Assembly: GCA_028291515.1 (NCBI GenBank)
Contig: JAQGHU010000077.1
Span: forward strand, 91,687-155,686
Length of the DNA: 64,000 nt
Direction: 5' to 3'
DNA from: Schlesneria sp.
GTDB taxonomy: Bacteria > Planctomycetota > Planctomycetia > Planctomycetales > Planctomycetaceae
Shown here: positions 8,899 through 17,874 of the stretch, in pieces
Numbering within the stretch: position 1 is the first letter of the stretch
Layout: each line of letters starts with the position of its first letter
Position numbers and translations under genes: made by a program
The notes under the pieces: generated by a model
What the model saw: the letters and a program-made list of their open reading frames with translations, nothing else
The model's database searches: none
Told to the model about the DNA's origin: nothing

Positions 8899-9033
8899 CG
8901 TCATTCCCGCGCAGGCGGGAATCCAGTCAGTCCGCAACGAAATATTACCAGCCTTCGTTATGGGGCGGGATAGGTAGACTCGCATCGATACCGTTTCACG
9001 ACTCGCTGGATTCCCGCCTGCGCGGGAATGACG
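8899..9033. mobile_element. MITE-like element with perfect 28-bp terminal inverted repeats
   Basis: The left end 8899-8926 (CGTCATTCCCGCGCAGGC...) and the right end 9006-9033 are exact reverse complements over 28 bp. Each end is itself a hairpin (ATTCCCGC-GCAG-GCGGGAAT). The interior is about 79 bp of AT-richer non-coding DNA. No clear target duplication is visible. It lies between the convergent RluD-type and beta-propeller genes, where the paired ends could also act as a bidirectional terminator. The ATTCCCGC...GCGGGAAT core resembles widely dispersed REP/dRS3-like sequences of other bacteria. Confidence 0.75.
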
Positions 9034-9088
9034 GAATGGATGGGAAATGACCCGGCCGTTAAGGATCCAGACGATTCCACAACTCGCC

Positions 9089-10570
9089 CTACTTCGGAAT
9101 TCGGTTCAGCGTGTAGAACGCTTCCTTATGCAGCAGCGGCAATCCCTCGCTCGACCTCACGCCGTTTGAAATCAGTTCGTGAATGTTGCCGGCCTTCAGG
9201 CCATCAACGGTTAGACGCACACTCATTTTGTCGGCAGCGACGGTCGCTGCTGTGATCTTGGGAGATCCTTGATCGACTTCAGGGCTGCCATAGGCCGACT
9301 GGAAAATGTACGTATAGCTGGTCATCGCGTAGCTCTTCAACTCGCCCGCCGTGGCTGGGTCAACGGGCTGAGTGAACGTCAGTTCGAAGCCGTCAGGTTT
9401 CGCTCGCATCTCGTGGATTTCAAACGGCACCTTGCCAGTCCAGACCATGCGTTCCAGGGCTCCCGGCTTCGGTCCGCGCGATCCCCACCCGCGATTAGTG
9501 CCACCGACAAACATCGAACCGTCGGGCGTCATTTCCATTGCCAGTGTTCCGGAACCGAAGTTTTCTCGAAAACGGAAGCAGGCCCCCTGGAAGTGGCCAT
9601 CGACTTTTTCGAGGAAGCAGCGCATCACCGTGCTGTCGCTCTGGTCGCCGACGAACATCTGTTTCTCGAACGGGCCGAATTTGCCTCCGGTCGTATCGCA
9701 GGCGACACCGCTGGCTGACTTACCCATCTTGGAGTAGGGGAACATGATGATCGGCGGTTCGTACTCGGGAATCTTATCCGCTTCGGTCATGAAGCGGCTA
9801 CCGCTTTCGGGTTCTTTGGGCTTCGGTCCCATGGCCGCTTTGACTTCGGGCAAGTCATACCATTTGAAGCCACCGGGGTGTCCTACGAACTTACCGGGAA
9901 TCAATTGCTTCAGTTCACACGTTCCATTCCACGGACCTTGATTGTCTGTGTAGAACATGTCGCCGTCGGCATTCATGCCGATCCCACCGGGCGAGCGAAT
10001 GCCGCTACAGGTTGGAATGGCTTTACCATCGGGAGTGATCCGCAGGCACCAGCCGCGGTACTTATGATCACTGCTGAATGAGCCGGTCAGGCACAACACG
10101 ACCCAGATGTTTCCATCTCGATCGAACTTCGATCCGAACGCGTACTCGTGATAGTCACCTCCGATGTGCCAGTCGTCGTTGACGGTCTCGTACAAGTCCG
10201 CCTTGCCATCGCCATCGGTATCCTTGAGTCGCGACACTTCTCCGCGCTGAGTAGCGTAGATCCAGCCATCTCGTTGGGCGATCCCCAGCACTTCATGCAG
10301 TCCATGAGCGAATCGAGTCCATTTTTCGTCCTTCGGGGGATCCGCAAATGGCTTGTCGATCAGCCAGATCTCGCCGCGACGAGTCGAAATCGCCAGCTTG
10401 CCGTCCGGCAGCAGTTCAATGCCTCCGGCCTCCAGCATGATGTCTTTGGGGATGTCGAACGGAATCAGTCGGTAGAAGTCGTTTTCAACGGGAGCTTTAT
10501 CAGCGGCATGAACGCCAGGCGACAGTGTCAAAGTCGCGACAAGTGCCAACGCCAAAGTCAGGCAACGCAT
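9089..10570 (-). CDS. Secreted beta-propeller dehydrogenase-like protein (glucose/sorbosone dehydrogenase-like)
   Basis: 493 residues. The ATG at 10570 has AGAGGA six bases upstream and opens a clear signal peptide ([22 protein letters not shown]). The mature protein shows beta-propeller blades of the soluble PQQ glucose/sorbosone dehydrogenase type, such as [20 protein letters not shown], a calcium-like DTDGDGKAD loop and [18 protein letters not shown]. The C-terminal part (from about 395) looks like a separate Ig-like or propeller-closing domain ending in YTLNRIPK. It follows the five-haem cytochrome gene by 62 bp, so the pair is probably an operon coupling an oxidation to a periplasmic c-type electron acceptor. 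Substrate unknown; cofactor binding not proven. Confidence 0.82.
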   Translation of the reverse strand: MRCLTLALALVATLTLSPGVHAADKAPVENDFYRLIPFDIPKDIMLEAGGIELLPDGKLAISTRRGEIWLIDKPFADPPKDEKWTRFAHGLHEVLGIAQRDGWIYATQRGEVSRLKDTDGDGKADLYETVNDDWHIGGDYHEYAFGSKFDRDGNIWVVLCLTGSFSSDHKYRGWCLRITPDGKAIPTCSGIRSPGGIGMNADGDMFYTDNQGPWNGTCELKQLIPGKFVGHPGGFKWYDLPEVKAAMGPKPKEPESGSRFMTEADKIPEYEPPIIMFPYSKMGKSASGVACDTTGGKFGPFEKQMFVGDQSDSTVMRCFLEKVDGHFQGACFRFRENFGSGTLAMEMTPDGSMFVGGTNRGWGSRGPKPGALERMVWTGKVPFEIHEMRAKPDGFELTFTQPVDPATAGELKSYAMTSYTYIFQSAYGSPEVDQGSPKITAATVAADKMSVRLTVDGLKAGNIHELISNGVRSSEGLPLLHKEAFYTLNRIPK

Positions 10571-10632
10571 CTGGAATCCTCTGCATATAACTGAGCGATG
10601 TATGATTGATCGAATGTAAAGAGCAACGGTTG

Positions 10633-13407
10633 TCACCAGACGTAAGACTGTTTGATCGTCGCTGATCCATTCATCAGTTTCACTGGCACCAGGAGTTCCG
10701 ACTGTCCGCCCACCTGACGGAGAATCGGGGGTTCGCCTCCGGACAGCTTCATCGTCCAGAAGCCGTCAATGCGGTACTCGTCGTTGGCAAGCTTCTCGAT
10801 CTTGCCGGCGGCAGCCGCGCGATAGTACAGCGACTCGGCGGTGGCTCCGGTTAGTTTGATGGTCCGGTCGAGTCCTGCGAAGGGCTCGCCCGCCTTCGTC
10901 AGTGGCACCGATTCATCTTCGACCGTCAGTCCGGCGTACGAATAGCGGAACAACGGTCGCTGCTTGACGTCCAGCTTGTAGCCCAGGAACCGGTAACCGT
11001 TTTCGCGAGCCATCCCCGTCGGCCAAGCATCATTCGGCGAAGCCAGCTTGGCCAGCGGAGCGTTTGATGGCAGAGCAATCAGGTGATCTCCCAGCGGAGC
11101 TTCGAATCCAACACCACGGCCCGTCCAGTGACGCGACGCATCAATGAATGCACCGTGCCAGATCAGGGCCAGCCGCATGTCGTTCGCATCCCAGGCAAGA
11201 TTCACTTTTTCGGGGAAGCCCACACCGATCGCTCGAGTTCCGCCCCCTTCGATGAAATTGCGATACAGGATCGGTTCGTCAATCGGCTTCAATTCCATCG
11301 GCTCACGGACCAGTCCGACTGGGACCGCAGCTTTGTCACCGTCGGAGAGATACAGACGGACTGCGGCGATCTGCAGATCGACATTCGCATTCAGTACGTC
11401 GCGAATCGTCGCCATCCCAAACGGCCAGGGCGCGGGCATTCGTGTACCGGGTCGAAAGAGTTGCGGATCCCGCAGATAGCGATCCATCCATTCAGGTCGC
11501 AGGCGTTTGTTCATCGTTGTTAGACTGATTGCCCGGACACCAGTCGATGGATGGGGACCAAAGTCATGGCACTTGATGCACGACAGAGCCTGACCACCGA
11601 CCAGGTGGCGGCCGGCCGCCTTAACGCGATACTCGGGTTCGGGGAAGTCGACTGTCGGCAATGGGTCGAGTTTCATGTCGACTGCGGCAAACGCTTCGAC
11701 GAGTGGGCCGACGTTATTCCCACCGAACTTCGGCATCTTGACGACCATATAATTCTTGCGGTCGTCGGCACCGTTCAATAGGACATGCTTCAGCCAGTCC
11801 GGGCGCAACTTGTCGCCCACACCGGTGATGATCGGCGGTAGGCGGCCTTCGTCGCCCATATCCTTCTGCAGCGATTCGAAATAAGGATCGCGAGCCTTCT
11901 CGACGCCGCCCAGTTGGCCGCGTTTGTGGCAGGCGTAACAGTTGAGTGAAGCCAGCGTCCGGTGGATTTTTTCGGCAGCGGACTCTTCTGTATTTGATTT
12001 CAGCACCGCGACCAGGGCCGCACGTTGTTTGGCGCTGAGACCAAAGCGAGGTGCCTTGCCTGTCGGTGTCTCGGCAAGGCATCCGCTGCCGTCGTTCAAT
12101 TCGGCAAACGGCTTCGCCTTCAGTTCCGAAGCAAGTTGCTTGTCTCCCTGCTTCATCTGATGGCAGGCAGCACAACCGAGCGAACCGAAGAGGATCTTGC
12201 CTTGATCGGCGAGCAATTGATTCACCGAGAATCCAGACTTCTTGGTCGTTGGCTCGGGATCTTTCGGCTCGATGGAAATGAAGCTGGCCACTGTCTGCTG
12301 CGTCAGTCCGCCGCCGGAGATCTCAACATCCAGCGTCCATTCGCCACCTCCTTGGAAGTAGTCGACAATCATTTCATGAAAGCCCACATCCAAGACCTTT
12401 TTACCCGACTTTGACGAATGCGGATGCACGCCGCCGTTGTCCACGACGACTTCGCCATTCATTGTCAGGCGACTGCCGTCATCGGAGGCGAGATGGAACT
12501 GGTACTGTCCAGGCTTCGTGATCTTCACAAACGTCGTGAAGCGGACGCCGAAATTGTTGTCTCGGCCAGCCACCGTCAGATCGAAACCCGCACACTGGCC
12601 CGTCGATTTCGGCGTCAGTGCTGCGAAATCGGGTATGTCACTCCAGGCTCCTTCGTATACGGCATACTTCACCGTCGGGATCAACTCAACGTCTTTGACG
12701 AAGTACTGAGCGATGTCGCGATATTCTTCATCCTTCAGGCCCAATGCCGGCATCCGCCCCGAAGGGCGTGACTTGAGTGGATCCTTGAGAAATGCCATCA
12801 AGCTGGGGACGGAATACTTCTTGCCGATGTCGGGCAGAGCGACTGATGTCATGAGGTCTGCCAGCTTGCCGTCCAGTGACTGATGGCAGGCAACACACCC
12901 GGATTTTTGAAAGGCGGCTTCTCCTTTTTTTGCCGAATTCTTATCGGGATGAGCATCGGCCACTGCTCCTGTCGACGCCAGGAAATGAACCAAAGCCTCA
13001 ACTGCGGCCGCACGGTCTAGCTCCGGCAACGTGGCAATCACATCGGGCATCGTTGTGCCGGGTTTGGTTGAGTGCGGCTTGCCGATGAACTCACGTAACC
13101 ATTCGACCCGGACTCGAGTGCCGATCTCGTCCAGAATGGGAGCTCGCTTATTGCTGACAACACTCTTTAGTTCGGTCGACGCCGCATGACAGGACGTGCA
13201 GTTCAGTTCACCGAGCAGCAGTCGGCACCCCGTCACCGGATCTACTATTGGGGCATCTTCGTCATCGGGATCAGGTTCGGCCGCATAAAACCGCTCGAAG
13301 CCGGGAACCCGCGGATGTGTCGGCGACGAAGTCTGTGAAAAGGCCGACGGACTTCCGATCAGGCAAAAAGAAACCAAGGCCCCTGCGGCCCAAACTCGAA
13401 ACGCCAT
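10633..13407 (-). CDS. Secreted multihaem cytochrome c with PA14 domain
   Basis: 924 residues from the ATG at 13407, which is preceded by a GGGAGAGGG ribosome binding site and opens a signal peptide ([18 protein letters not shown]). Five CxxCH haem motifs are visible: CTSCH, CVACH, CAACH, CYACH and CIKCH. Each sits in a cytochrome-c-like module with a distal methionine candidate (for example [16 protein letters not shown]). Between the second and third haems is a PA14-like carbohydrate-binding domain ([33 protein letters not shown]). The C-terminal 250 residues carry no haem and look like a beta-rich domain. This is a planctomycete-type periplasmic electron-transfer protein, likely redox partner of the downstream beta-propeller protein; polysaccharide targeting is an inference from PA14. 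Confidence 0.85.
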   Translation of the reverse strand: MAFRVWAAGALVSFCLIGSPSAFSQTSSPTHPRVPGFERFYAAEPDPDDEDAPIVDPVTGCRLLLGELNCTSCHAASTELKSVVSNKRAPILDEIGTRVRVEWLREFIGKPHSTKPGTTMPDVIATLPELDRAAAVEALVHFLASTGAVADAHPDKNSAKKGEAAFQKSGCVACHQSLDGKLADLMTSVALPDIGKKYSVPSLMAFLKDPLKSRPSGRMPALGLKDEEYRDIAQYFVKDVELIPTVKYAVYEGAWSDIPDFAALTPKSTGQCAGFDLTVAGRDNNFGVRFTTFVKITKPGQYQFHLASDDGSRLTMNGEVVVDNGGVHPHSSKSGKKVLDVGFHEMIVDYFQGGGEWTLDVEISGGGLTQQTVASFISIEPKDPEPTTKKSGFSVNQLLADQGKILFGSLGCAACHQMKQGDKQLASELKAKPFAELNDGSGCLAETPTGKAPRFGLSAKQRAALVAVLKSNTEESAAEKIHRTLASLNCYACHKRGQLGGVEKARDPYFESLQKDMGDEGRLPPIITGVGDKLRPDWLKHVLLNGADDRKNYMVVKMPKFGGNNVGPLVEAFAAVDMKLDPLPTVDFPEPEYRVKAAGRHLVGGQALSCIKCHDFGPHPSTGVRAISLTTMNKRLRPEWMDRYLRDPQLFRPGTRMPAPWPFGMATIRDVLNANVDLQIAAVRLYLSDGDKAAVPVGLVREPMELKPIDEPILYRNFIEGGGTRAIGVGFPEKVNLAWDANDMRLALIWHGAFIDASRHWTGRGVGFEAPLGDHLIALPSNAPLAKLASPNDAWPTGMARENGYRFLGYKLDVKQRPLFRYSYAGLTVEDESVPLTKAGEPFAGLDRTIKLTGATAESLYYRAAAAGKIEKLANDEYRIDGFWTMKLSGGEPPILRQVGGQSELLVPVKLMNGSATIKQSYVW

Positions 13408-13601
13408 CCGCCCTCTCCCGTCGCTAGAACCAGTTGCCAACGCATCGAAGACGGATGATAACAGTGTGGAGCGGGGAGTTAAAAGGAGAGCAGAGAATGT
13501 GAAGAAAAAAGCAGGCTTCGGTTGCGATTCAAGTCTCTTCGCCATCGAGACGCGGGTGAGCTTCGATGATGTTCACGTGTTGAAACTTGAAACAGAACTT
13601 T

Positions 13602-13967
13602 ATGAACCACCTCTTCAAGAATTGGCGGCACATTTCAGGAGTCGGGCTTCTGACACTTTCTTGCGTCCTAGCAACCCTCTGGATTCGAAGCCTGGTCGTC
13701 GCAGACACGATTTTTGTCGCTACCACTAGCCGTTTGCATGCTCTAATTATTCGCGACGGGACCGTCGTATGGAGAGGGTTAGAGCCAATGGAAAGTGACA
13801 TCAGCTTATGGACCACAATCCCAAACGTGCGTTATCCGATTCAGGTGGCGGAACCAAATATCTGGGTGATTGAAAACAAGAAATGGGAAATTCCGTTTCG
13901 CATTCCGACTCTTATTCTTTCAGTTGCATCAGCCGTTCTACTAGTCCGGCGAATACGAAAAAGATGA
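13602..13967 (+). CDS. Small membrane protein, planctomycete-type, unknown function
   Basis: 121 residues from the ATG at 13602 (a TTG at 13587 would add five). There is a transmembrane helix near the N-terminus (about 10-33), a soluble middle with aromatic residues, and a second hydrophobic helix near the end (about 95-115) followed by RRIRKR. The pattern of an N-terminal helix with LATLWIRS and a C-terminal hydrophobic anchor occurs in many short planctomycete proteins of unknown role. It points in the same direction as the retron operon, but 140 bp and a candidate promoter separate them, so I do not count it as part of that locus. Confidence 0.65.
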   Translation: MNHLFKNWRHISGVGLLTLSCVLATLWIRSLVVADTIFVATTSRLHALIIRDGTVVWRGLEPMESDISLWTTIPNVRYPIQVAEPNIWVIENKKWEIPFRIPTLILSVASAVLLVRRIRKR

Positions 13968-14029
13968 CACTGTGGCTCACCGAGCCAATTGCACTATCCT
14001 CACAAATGTCAGGATGTCGTCGTGGTAGA

Positions 14030-14059
14030 TTGACAGATTCTGATAAATCGCATTAGGCT
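14030..14059 (+). promoter_or_regulatory. Candidate promoter of the retron operon
   Basis: A consensus TTGACA at 14030-14035 is followed after 18 bp by TAGGCT (14054-14059), 48 bp before the first accessory gene. The -35 box is perfect and the -10 is weak. Pattern match only. Confidence 0.35.
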
Positions 14060-14107
14060 ACCCGCCCCTTCAAAGACCAGTTTCGCACTGTCAATGATCG
14101 AGAGAGC

Positions 14108-15856
14108 ATGGTCACCGGATCACATAACACACCGGTCTCGACGATGTTGGTTGACGAAAGTTTCGCCAATCAAGACGATCAATTTATTGAGCAATTGCGG
14201 ACCGTCAGCAACTCTAAATATCTCGCGGGATTAGCGGATCGCTGGAAGAAGGATCCGCGACCTTGGGCACAGGATCAGATCTTTCAATATCTGACGATGC
14301 CTTTGGATCGACCGGGCCATCATCCCTTAGTGAAGCGATTGTTTAAGCACGCTGAAGAGAATCGTAATCACGAACTTGTGGGCGCGTTTCTCGTTTCGTT
14401 TGATCGGCTGATCCGCCGTCAACGGCGAACTCGCTATCACTACGACTGGCAAACGCGGCAGTCGTGGCAGGAGGAGGAACTGTTTTCGCCGCGCGATCAA
14501 ATTCTGCCGGCCAAGGGAAAAGCAGTACCCCAATTTCGACGTGAGGGCCAGTTGTTTTCTTATCGAACCCGCGGCTACCTTCGACGGCGGGCGGCTCGAT
14601 ACTTTCGTCGCATGGGGTTCTTGCAACCGGCGGATTATGTTTCGACTGTCGCCGCGGCACTATCGCGTTATCAGGATCAGGACGTCGCGAGAGGTGAGAA
14701 TATCCTGGACAACTGGTCCTTAATGCACATCGCCTTTCGATACAGTCCAGCGCTGGAGTTCACGCGGACTCGCGTGAAATTGGCCGATGGTCGATCATTA
14801 GGGGAACTGGTAGCCGCACCCCAGTTCGAAGAGCTCTGGAAGCAACCTGAGTCGGCGGCGGTGCTGCTGAGGCTGGTCGTTCAAGCTCAGTCGCGACTGG
14901 TGCGTGTTTGGGCGATGCAACTGCTGAAGCGAGATCACGCGCATACTTTGCACTCGATCACGGCAGCGCAATTATTAGAGTTGCTGGACCATGCCGATGA
15001 GGAAGTCCAGCAGTTTGGAGCCGGGTTGTTAGAGATGCTGGCAGGCGTCGATAGCTGGACGATTGCAACCTGGCTGAAACTGCTTGAGACGCGGAGCATG
15101 ACGGCACTGGCGACGATCTGCCAAACGATGTCGCAACGGGTCAACCCGCAACGGCTGTCGCTGGAGCAGTGCATTGGATTGGCCTGTGCCAGGGCCACGC
15201 CGGTAGCTCGCTTGGGCCTCTCCTGGTTAACCGAACGATCGATCAAGACCATCGAGGATCAACGGCTGCTGGGCCGATTAGCTACGGCTCAATGTGACGC
15301 CGTGGGAGCCGATGTTTCGCGGTATGCACTGGCATTTCTTGGTTCGCCAGAAGACTATCGCGCCGACTCAGTGAGTCCTTTTTTCGATAGTCTCAATGCT
15401 CAAGTCCGTCGCGGCGCGTGGGGCTGGTTGACTCCACAATCGGCTGGCTATGACGATCCAGAACTTTGGAGTCGGCTGCTGGAGACTCCTTACGATGACA
15501 TCCGGATTCGGCTGGTCGAGAATTTGACTTTGCGAGCCAATCAAGCGGCACCGCGGGCTCTTCAGCGACAGGATTTGTCGACGGTCTGGACGACGGTATT
15601 ATTGGGGGTGCATCGCGGTGGCCGGGCGAAGCTCAGCGCGCTACGACAGATCTCGCAAGCGATTTCGGAGCGACCAGAGCGGGCAGAATTGCTGATCCCT
15701 GTGCTGGCCGTTGCGATTCGATCAGTGAGACCACCTGAAGCTCGCGCGGGTCTCTCGGCAATTTTGTCCGCGGTGGCTGCCAGACCAGAACTGGAAGAGT
15801 TGTTGGGACGGGCCATCCCGGAACTGCGGCTGATGCCAGCAGGAGGGACGCGATGA
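14108..15856 (+). CDS. Retron accessory protein, HEAT/ARM-repeat type
   Basis: 582 residues, no signal peptide or membrane segment. The N-terminal 180 residues are rich in Arg and aromatic residues (LIRRQRRTRYHYDW, RGYLRRRAARYFRRMGF), suggesting nucleic-acid contact. From about residue 200 the protein is built of repeated amphipathic helix pairs of the HEAT/ARM kind, for example SRLVRVWAMQLLKRDHA, ADEEVQQFGAGLLEML and RRGAWGWLTPQSAGYDDP. No catalytic motif is seen. It overlaps the next gene by ATGA (15853-15856), so the two are translationally coupled. Together with the WH-SWIM protein and the RT this matches the ARM partner of type XIII retrons as I recall that classification. In retrons such partners are usually effectors or parts of the complex; which one is not shown here. 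Confidence 0.82.
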   Translation: MVTGSHNTPVSTMLVDESFANQDDQFIEQLRTVSNSKYLAGLADRWKKDPRPWAQDQIFQYLTMPLDRPGHHPLVKRLFKHAEENRNHELVGAFLVSFDRLIRRQRRTRYHYDWQTRQSWQEEELFSPRDQILPAKGKAVPQFRREGQLFSYRTRGYLRRRAARYFRRMGFLQPADYVSTVAAALSRYQDQDVARGENILDNWSLMHIAFRYSPALEFTRTRVKLADGRSLGELVAAPQFEELWKQPESAAVLLRLVVQAQSRLVRVWAMQLLKRDHAHTLHSITAAQLLELLDHADEEVQQFGAGLLEMLAGVDSWTIATWLKLLETRSMTALATICQTMSQRVNPQRLSLEQCIGLACARATPVARLGLSWLTERSIKTIEDQRLLGRLATAQCDAVGADVSRYALAFLGSPEDYRADSVSPFFDSLNAQVRRGAWGWLTPQSAGYDDPELWSRLLETPYDDIRIRLVENLTLRANQAAPRALQRQDLSTVWTTVLLGVHRGGRAKLSALRQISQAISERPERAELLIPVLAVAIRSVRPPEARAGLSAILSAVAARPELEELLGRAIPELRLMPAGGTR

Positions 15857-17511
15857 AGGTGAACTTCGCGTACCTCGGGCGCAGCCAGATGATCGACTCG
15901 TCTTCCGGGTCCGAGAGAACGCTCTCGATGCTGCCGAATCTGACTCGAGAGAAAGTCAGCTTTGATGCGCCGTTGCGTCACCCATTGCGGTTCCGTGAAG
16001 CGATGAGTGCCTTGCATGATGTGGTGATCAACGACTTGCGGTTCAAGCCGCGCGACAAGACGGCATATGAGGAATGGCAGAAAGAGCAAGCGGCCACGCG
16101 TCGCTCGATATACAACCGCGAACTGGATCGTGCGACGAAAGATCTCGCCGTGCATCGCGGATTAACACCGCCACCCGCGGGTTTTCAGGCTCTGTTCGAA
16201 AAAACTCGCAAACGCTATTGGGATGCGCGATTTCAGCTTGCTCGTTTGCTGCAACGCGACAATCCGGAGTTGTGGCGATGGTTGATGCCCTGCGATCCCG
16301 TGATCACGGTAGCTCATGACGTCGTGTTCTTCGAATGCTTTTCGGCGGATGAGTCGAGCTATGGCTGCCTGACGGTCTCTCGCGATGGCTTCGGACATGA
16401 TTCGGCCGTGCAGTTGGGAACCACGAATGTCGATTACTCGTGGGATCTATACGACCATTTTCAATCGCTGCGATCCTATCGCCAAACTCGATTCCTGATC
16501 GACCCGACCGGATTTGAGGTGAAGACCGCCGAGGAACCGGCTTATCGCGAAGAGAAGATTGACCTGCCCGACGGCTGGCTACGCGGGTTCATGACAACGC
16601 AAGAGGCGATGGGAATGCCGGGCCTGACCGTCAGCCTGTCGCGCGAGGCGGTTTATTCCGCACTGGCGTTTCTGAAGCGACACAAGGCGAAAGCCAGCCC
16701 GCGGGCCGTGCGTTTTGAACTGCTTCCGGGCAAACCGCCGATCTTTCTGCTGGAACCTTGGGAACAGCGCATTGTCTCGCACGGCACCGTCTATGATGGT
16801 CCGCCGACAGAGCCCATCCGGATCTGGGGAGCTCGAAGGTTGTTAGTGCTGGCACGGGTTCTCCCTTTGGCAGAGCGGTTCGACGTCCTGCTGTTGGGGA
16901 CGGGCCTGCCCAGCTTTTGGGTGGCGCGGATGGGCGAGATGCAGCTGACTGTGGGCCTGTCGGGTTGGACGACTAACGATTGGACTCGCGGCTCGGCCCT
17001 GGACTTGCTGGCGCCACCAGCCCCGATTACGGATGACTTGCTGATGTCAGTCGGCAAGTTATTGCAAGAGCAGAGATCGATGACACTGTCGCAGTTGCAG
17101 ACGGCAACCGAAGCCTCGGCCGCTGCGGTGACGGCGGCGTTGCGGCGGCTGGCCTTTGCTGGTCAAGTGATTCACGATCTGCCGAACGGCGTCTATCGAT
17201 TCCGCCAGGTGATGCCGATGGCCCTAAGTGAGGCGCAACTCGGTGCGGAGAATGCGGAATTAACAGCGGCGCGTCACTTGATGCTAACGCGTAAGTCGAC
17301 GCTGGAATCGTCGGATCGCACCGAACGCGGTGCGGTTCTAGTAGGAAACGTCGAGTCGACACCGGTCGAAGTTCTGGTTGATCTGGATGGACGCATTCGA
17401 CGAGGGAAATGCCAGTGTGGGCATTTCCGAAAATTTGGCATTCGCAACGGCCCTTGTCGGCACATGATCGTCTTGCGATATCTGGCGACATCGACAGATG
17501 CCAATCGTTAG
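15853..17511 (+). CDS. Retron accessory protein, winged-helix plus SWIM zinc finger
   Basis: 552 residues. A long N-terminal region of unknown fold (about 1-390) is followed by a winged-helix segment (about 391-455; LSQLQTATEASAAAVTAALR is the likely helix-turn-helix) and a SWIM zinc finger near the C-terminus: Cys520-x-Cys522 ... Cys535-x-His537 (CQCGHFRKFGIRNGPCRH). SWIM fingers bind nucleic acid or protein. The start codon overlaps the stop of the HEAT/ARM gene by four bases, a strong sign of joint function. The domain pair WH+SWIM beside an ARM-repeat gene and a retron RT is the hallmark of type XIII retrons. A 14-bp tandem duplication spans the stop codon (17497-17524). Confidence 0.85.
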   Translation: MKVNFAYLGRSQMIDSSSGSERTLSMLPNLTREKVSFDAPLRHPLRFREAMSALHDVVINDLRFKPRDKTAYEEWQKEQAATRRSIYNRELDRATKDLAVHRGLTPPPAGFQALFEKTRKRYWDARFQLARLLQRDNPELWRWLMPCDPVITVAHDVVFFECFSADESSYGCLTVSRDGFGHDSAVQLGTTNVDYSWDLYDHFQSLRSYRQTRFLIDPTGFEVKTAEEPAYREEKIDLPDGWLRGFMTTQEAMGMPGLTVSLSREAVYSALAFLKRHKAKASPRAVRFELLPGKPPIFLLEPWEQRIVSHGTVYDGPPTEPIRIWGARRLLVLARVLPLAERFDVLLLGTGLPSFWVARMGEMQLTVGLSGWTTNDWTRGSALDLLAPPAPITDDLLMSVGKLLQEQRSMTLSQLQTATEASAAAVTAALRRLAFAGQVIHDLPNGVYRFRQVMPMALSEAQLGAENAELTAARHLMLTRKSTLESSDRTERGAVLVGNVESTPVEVLVDLDGRIRRGKCQCGHFRKFGIRNGPCRHMIVLRYLATSTDANR

Positions 17512-17524
17512 ATGCCAATCGTTA
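17497..17524 (+). repeat. 14-bp perfect tandem duplication across a stop codon
   Basis: The unit GATGCCAATCGTTA occurs at 17497-17510 and again at 17511-17524, followed by a partial third start (GATGATTG). It covers the end of the WH-SWIM gene and the first bases upstream of the retron RNA. Probably a replication-slippage product. Confidence 0.85.
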
Positions 17525-17563
17525 GATGATTGATTATAAGGTAGACTCAAAGTTCATAACATG

Positions 17564-17808
17564 AAACAAGAGTTGGGAGGGTCAGAGTCGGTTTACTGAG
17601 ACTATCTCTACGGCGATACGCCGTGGTTGAGATTGCCTACCCATTGCTTCCCCAGGCCCGTTGTTCGTTTGGCCCAGCCGACAGCTAGTGCGGTCGGCCA
17701 TGACGAGCTGAGGCTCCCGCCCGCACTAGCTGTCGGCTGGGCCTTGGTGAACGGACCTGGTCCGCGGCTTGAAGTCAGGAACACCGACTCCCCCTCCCGC
17801 TCTTGTTT
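17564..17808 (+). ncRNA. Retron msr-msd non-coding RNA
   Basis: Read directly from complementarity. The a1 arm 17564-17592 pairs with the a2 arm 17783-17808 in three blocks: AAACAAGAG with CTCTTGTTT (17800-17808), GGGAGGG with CCCTCCC (17792-17798), and GAGTCGGT with ACCGACTC (17783-17790). Inside, an msr-type hairpin lies at 17604-17633 (ATCTC-TACGGCG-ATA-CGCCGTG-gtt-GAGAT). The msd is a long hairpin: a perfect 23-bp stem, 17671-17693 with 17721-17743, with a 27-nt loop, extended below by CCAGG-c-CCGTT (17652-17662) with AACGG-a-CCTGG (17750-17760). The branching guanosine is not certain; G17598 or G17600 just after a1 are candidates. The RNA ends 66 nt before the RT start, the usual msr-msd-ret order. 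Ends are approximate. Confidence 0.85.
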
Positions 17809-17874
17809 GATCAAGCGACCGTTTCTGTCGAACGGCAATCGCGATGTGGGGCGGCATTTGGCGAGATATTCCTG

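Noticed and set aside
8550..8985. Minus-strand frames over the end of the RluD-type gene and the MITE-like element
   Set aside because: Shadow of the RluD C-terminal motif GRTHQLRVHLH and of the inverted repeat.
17803..17874. TTG start of the RT inside the retron RNA
   Set aside because: The ATG at 17875 gives a normal N-terminus; the upstream codons overlap the a2 arm and read as unrelated sequence.
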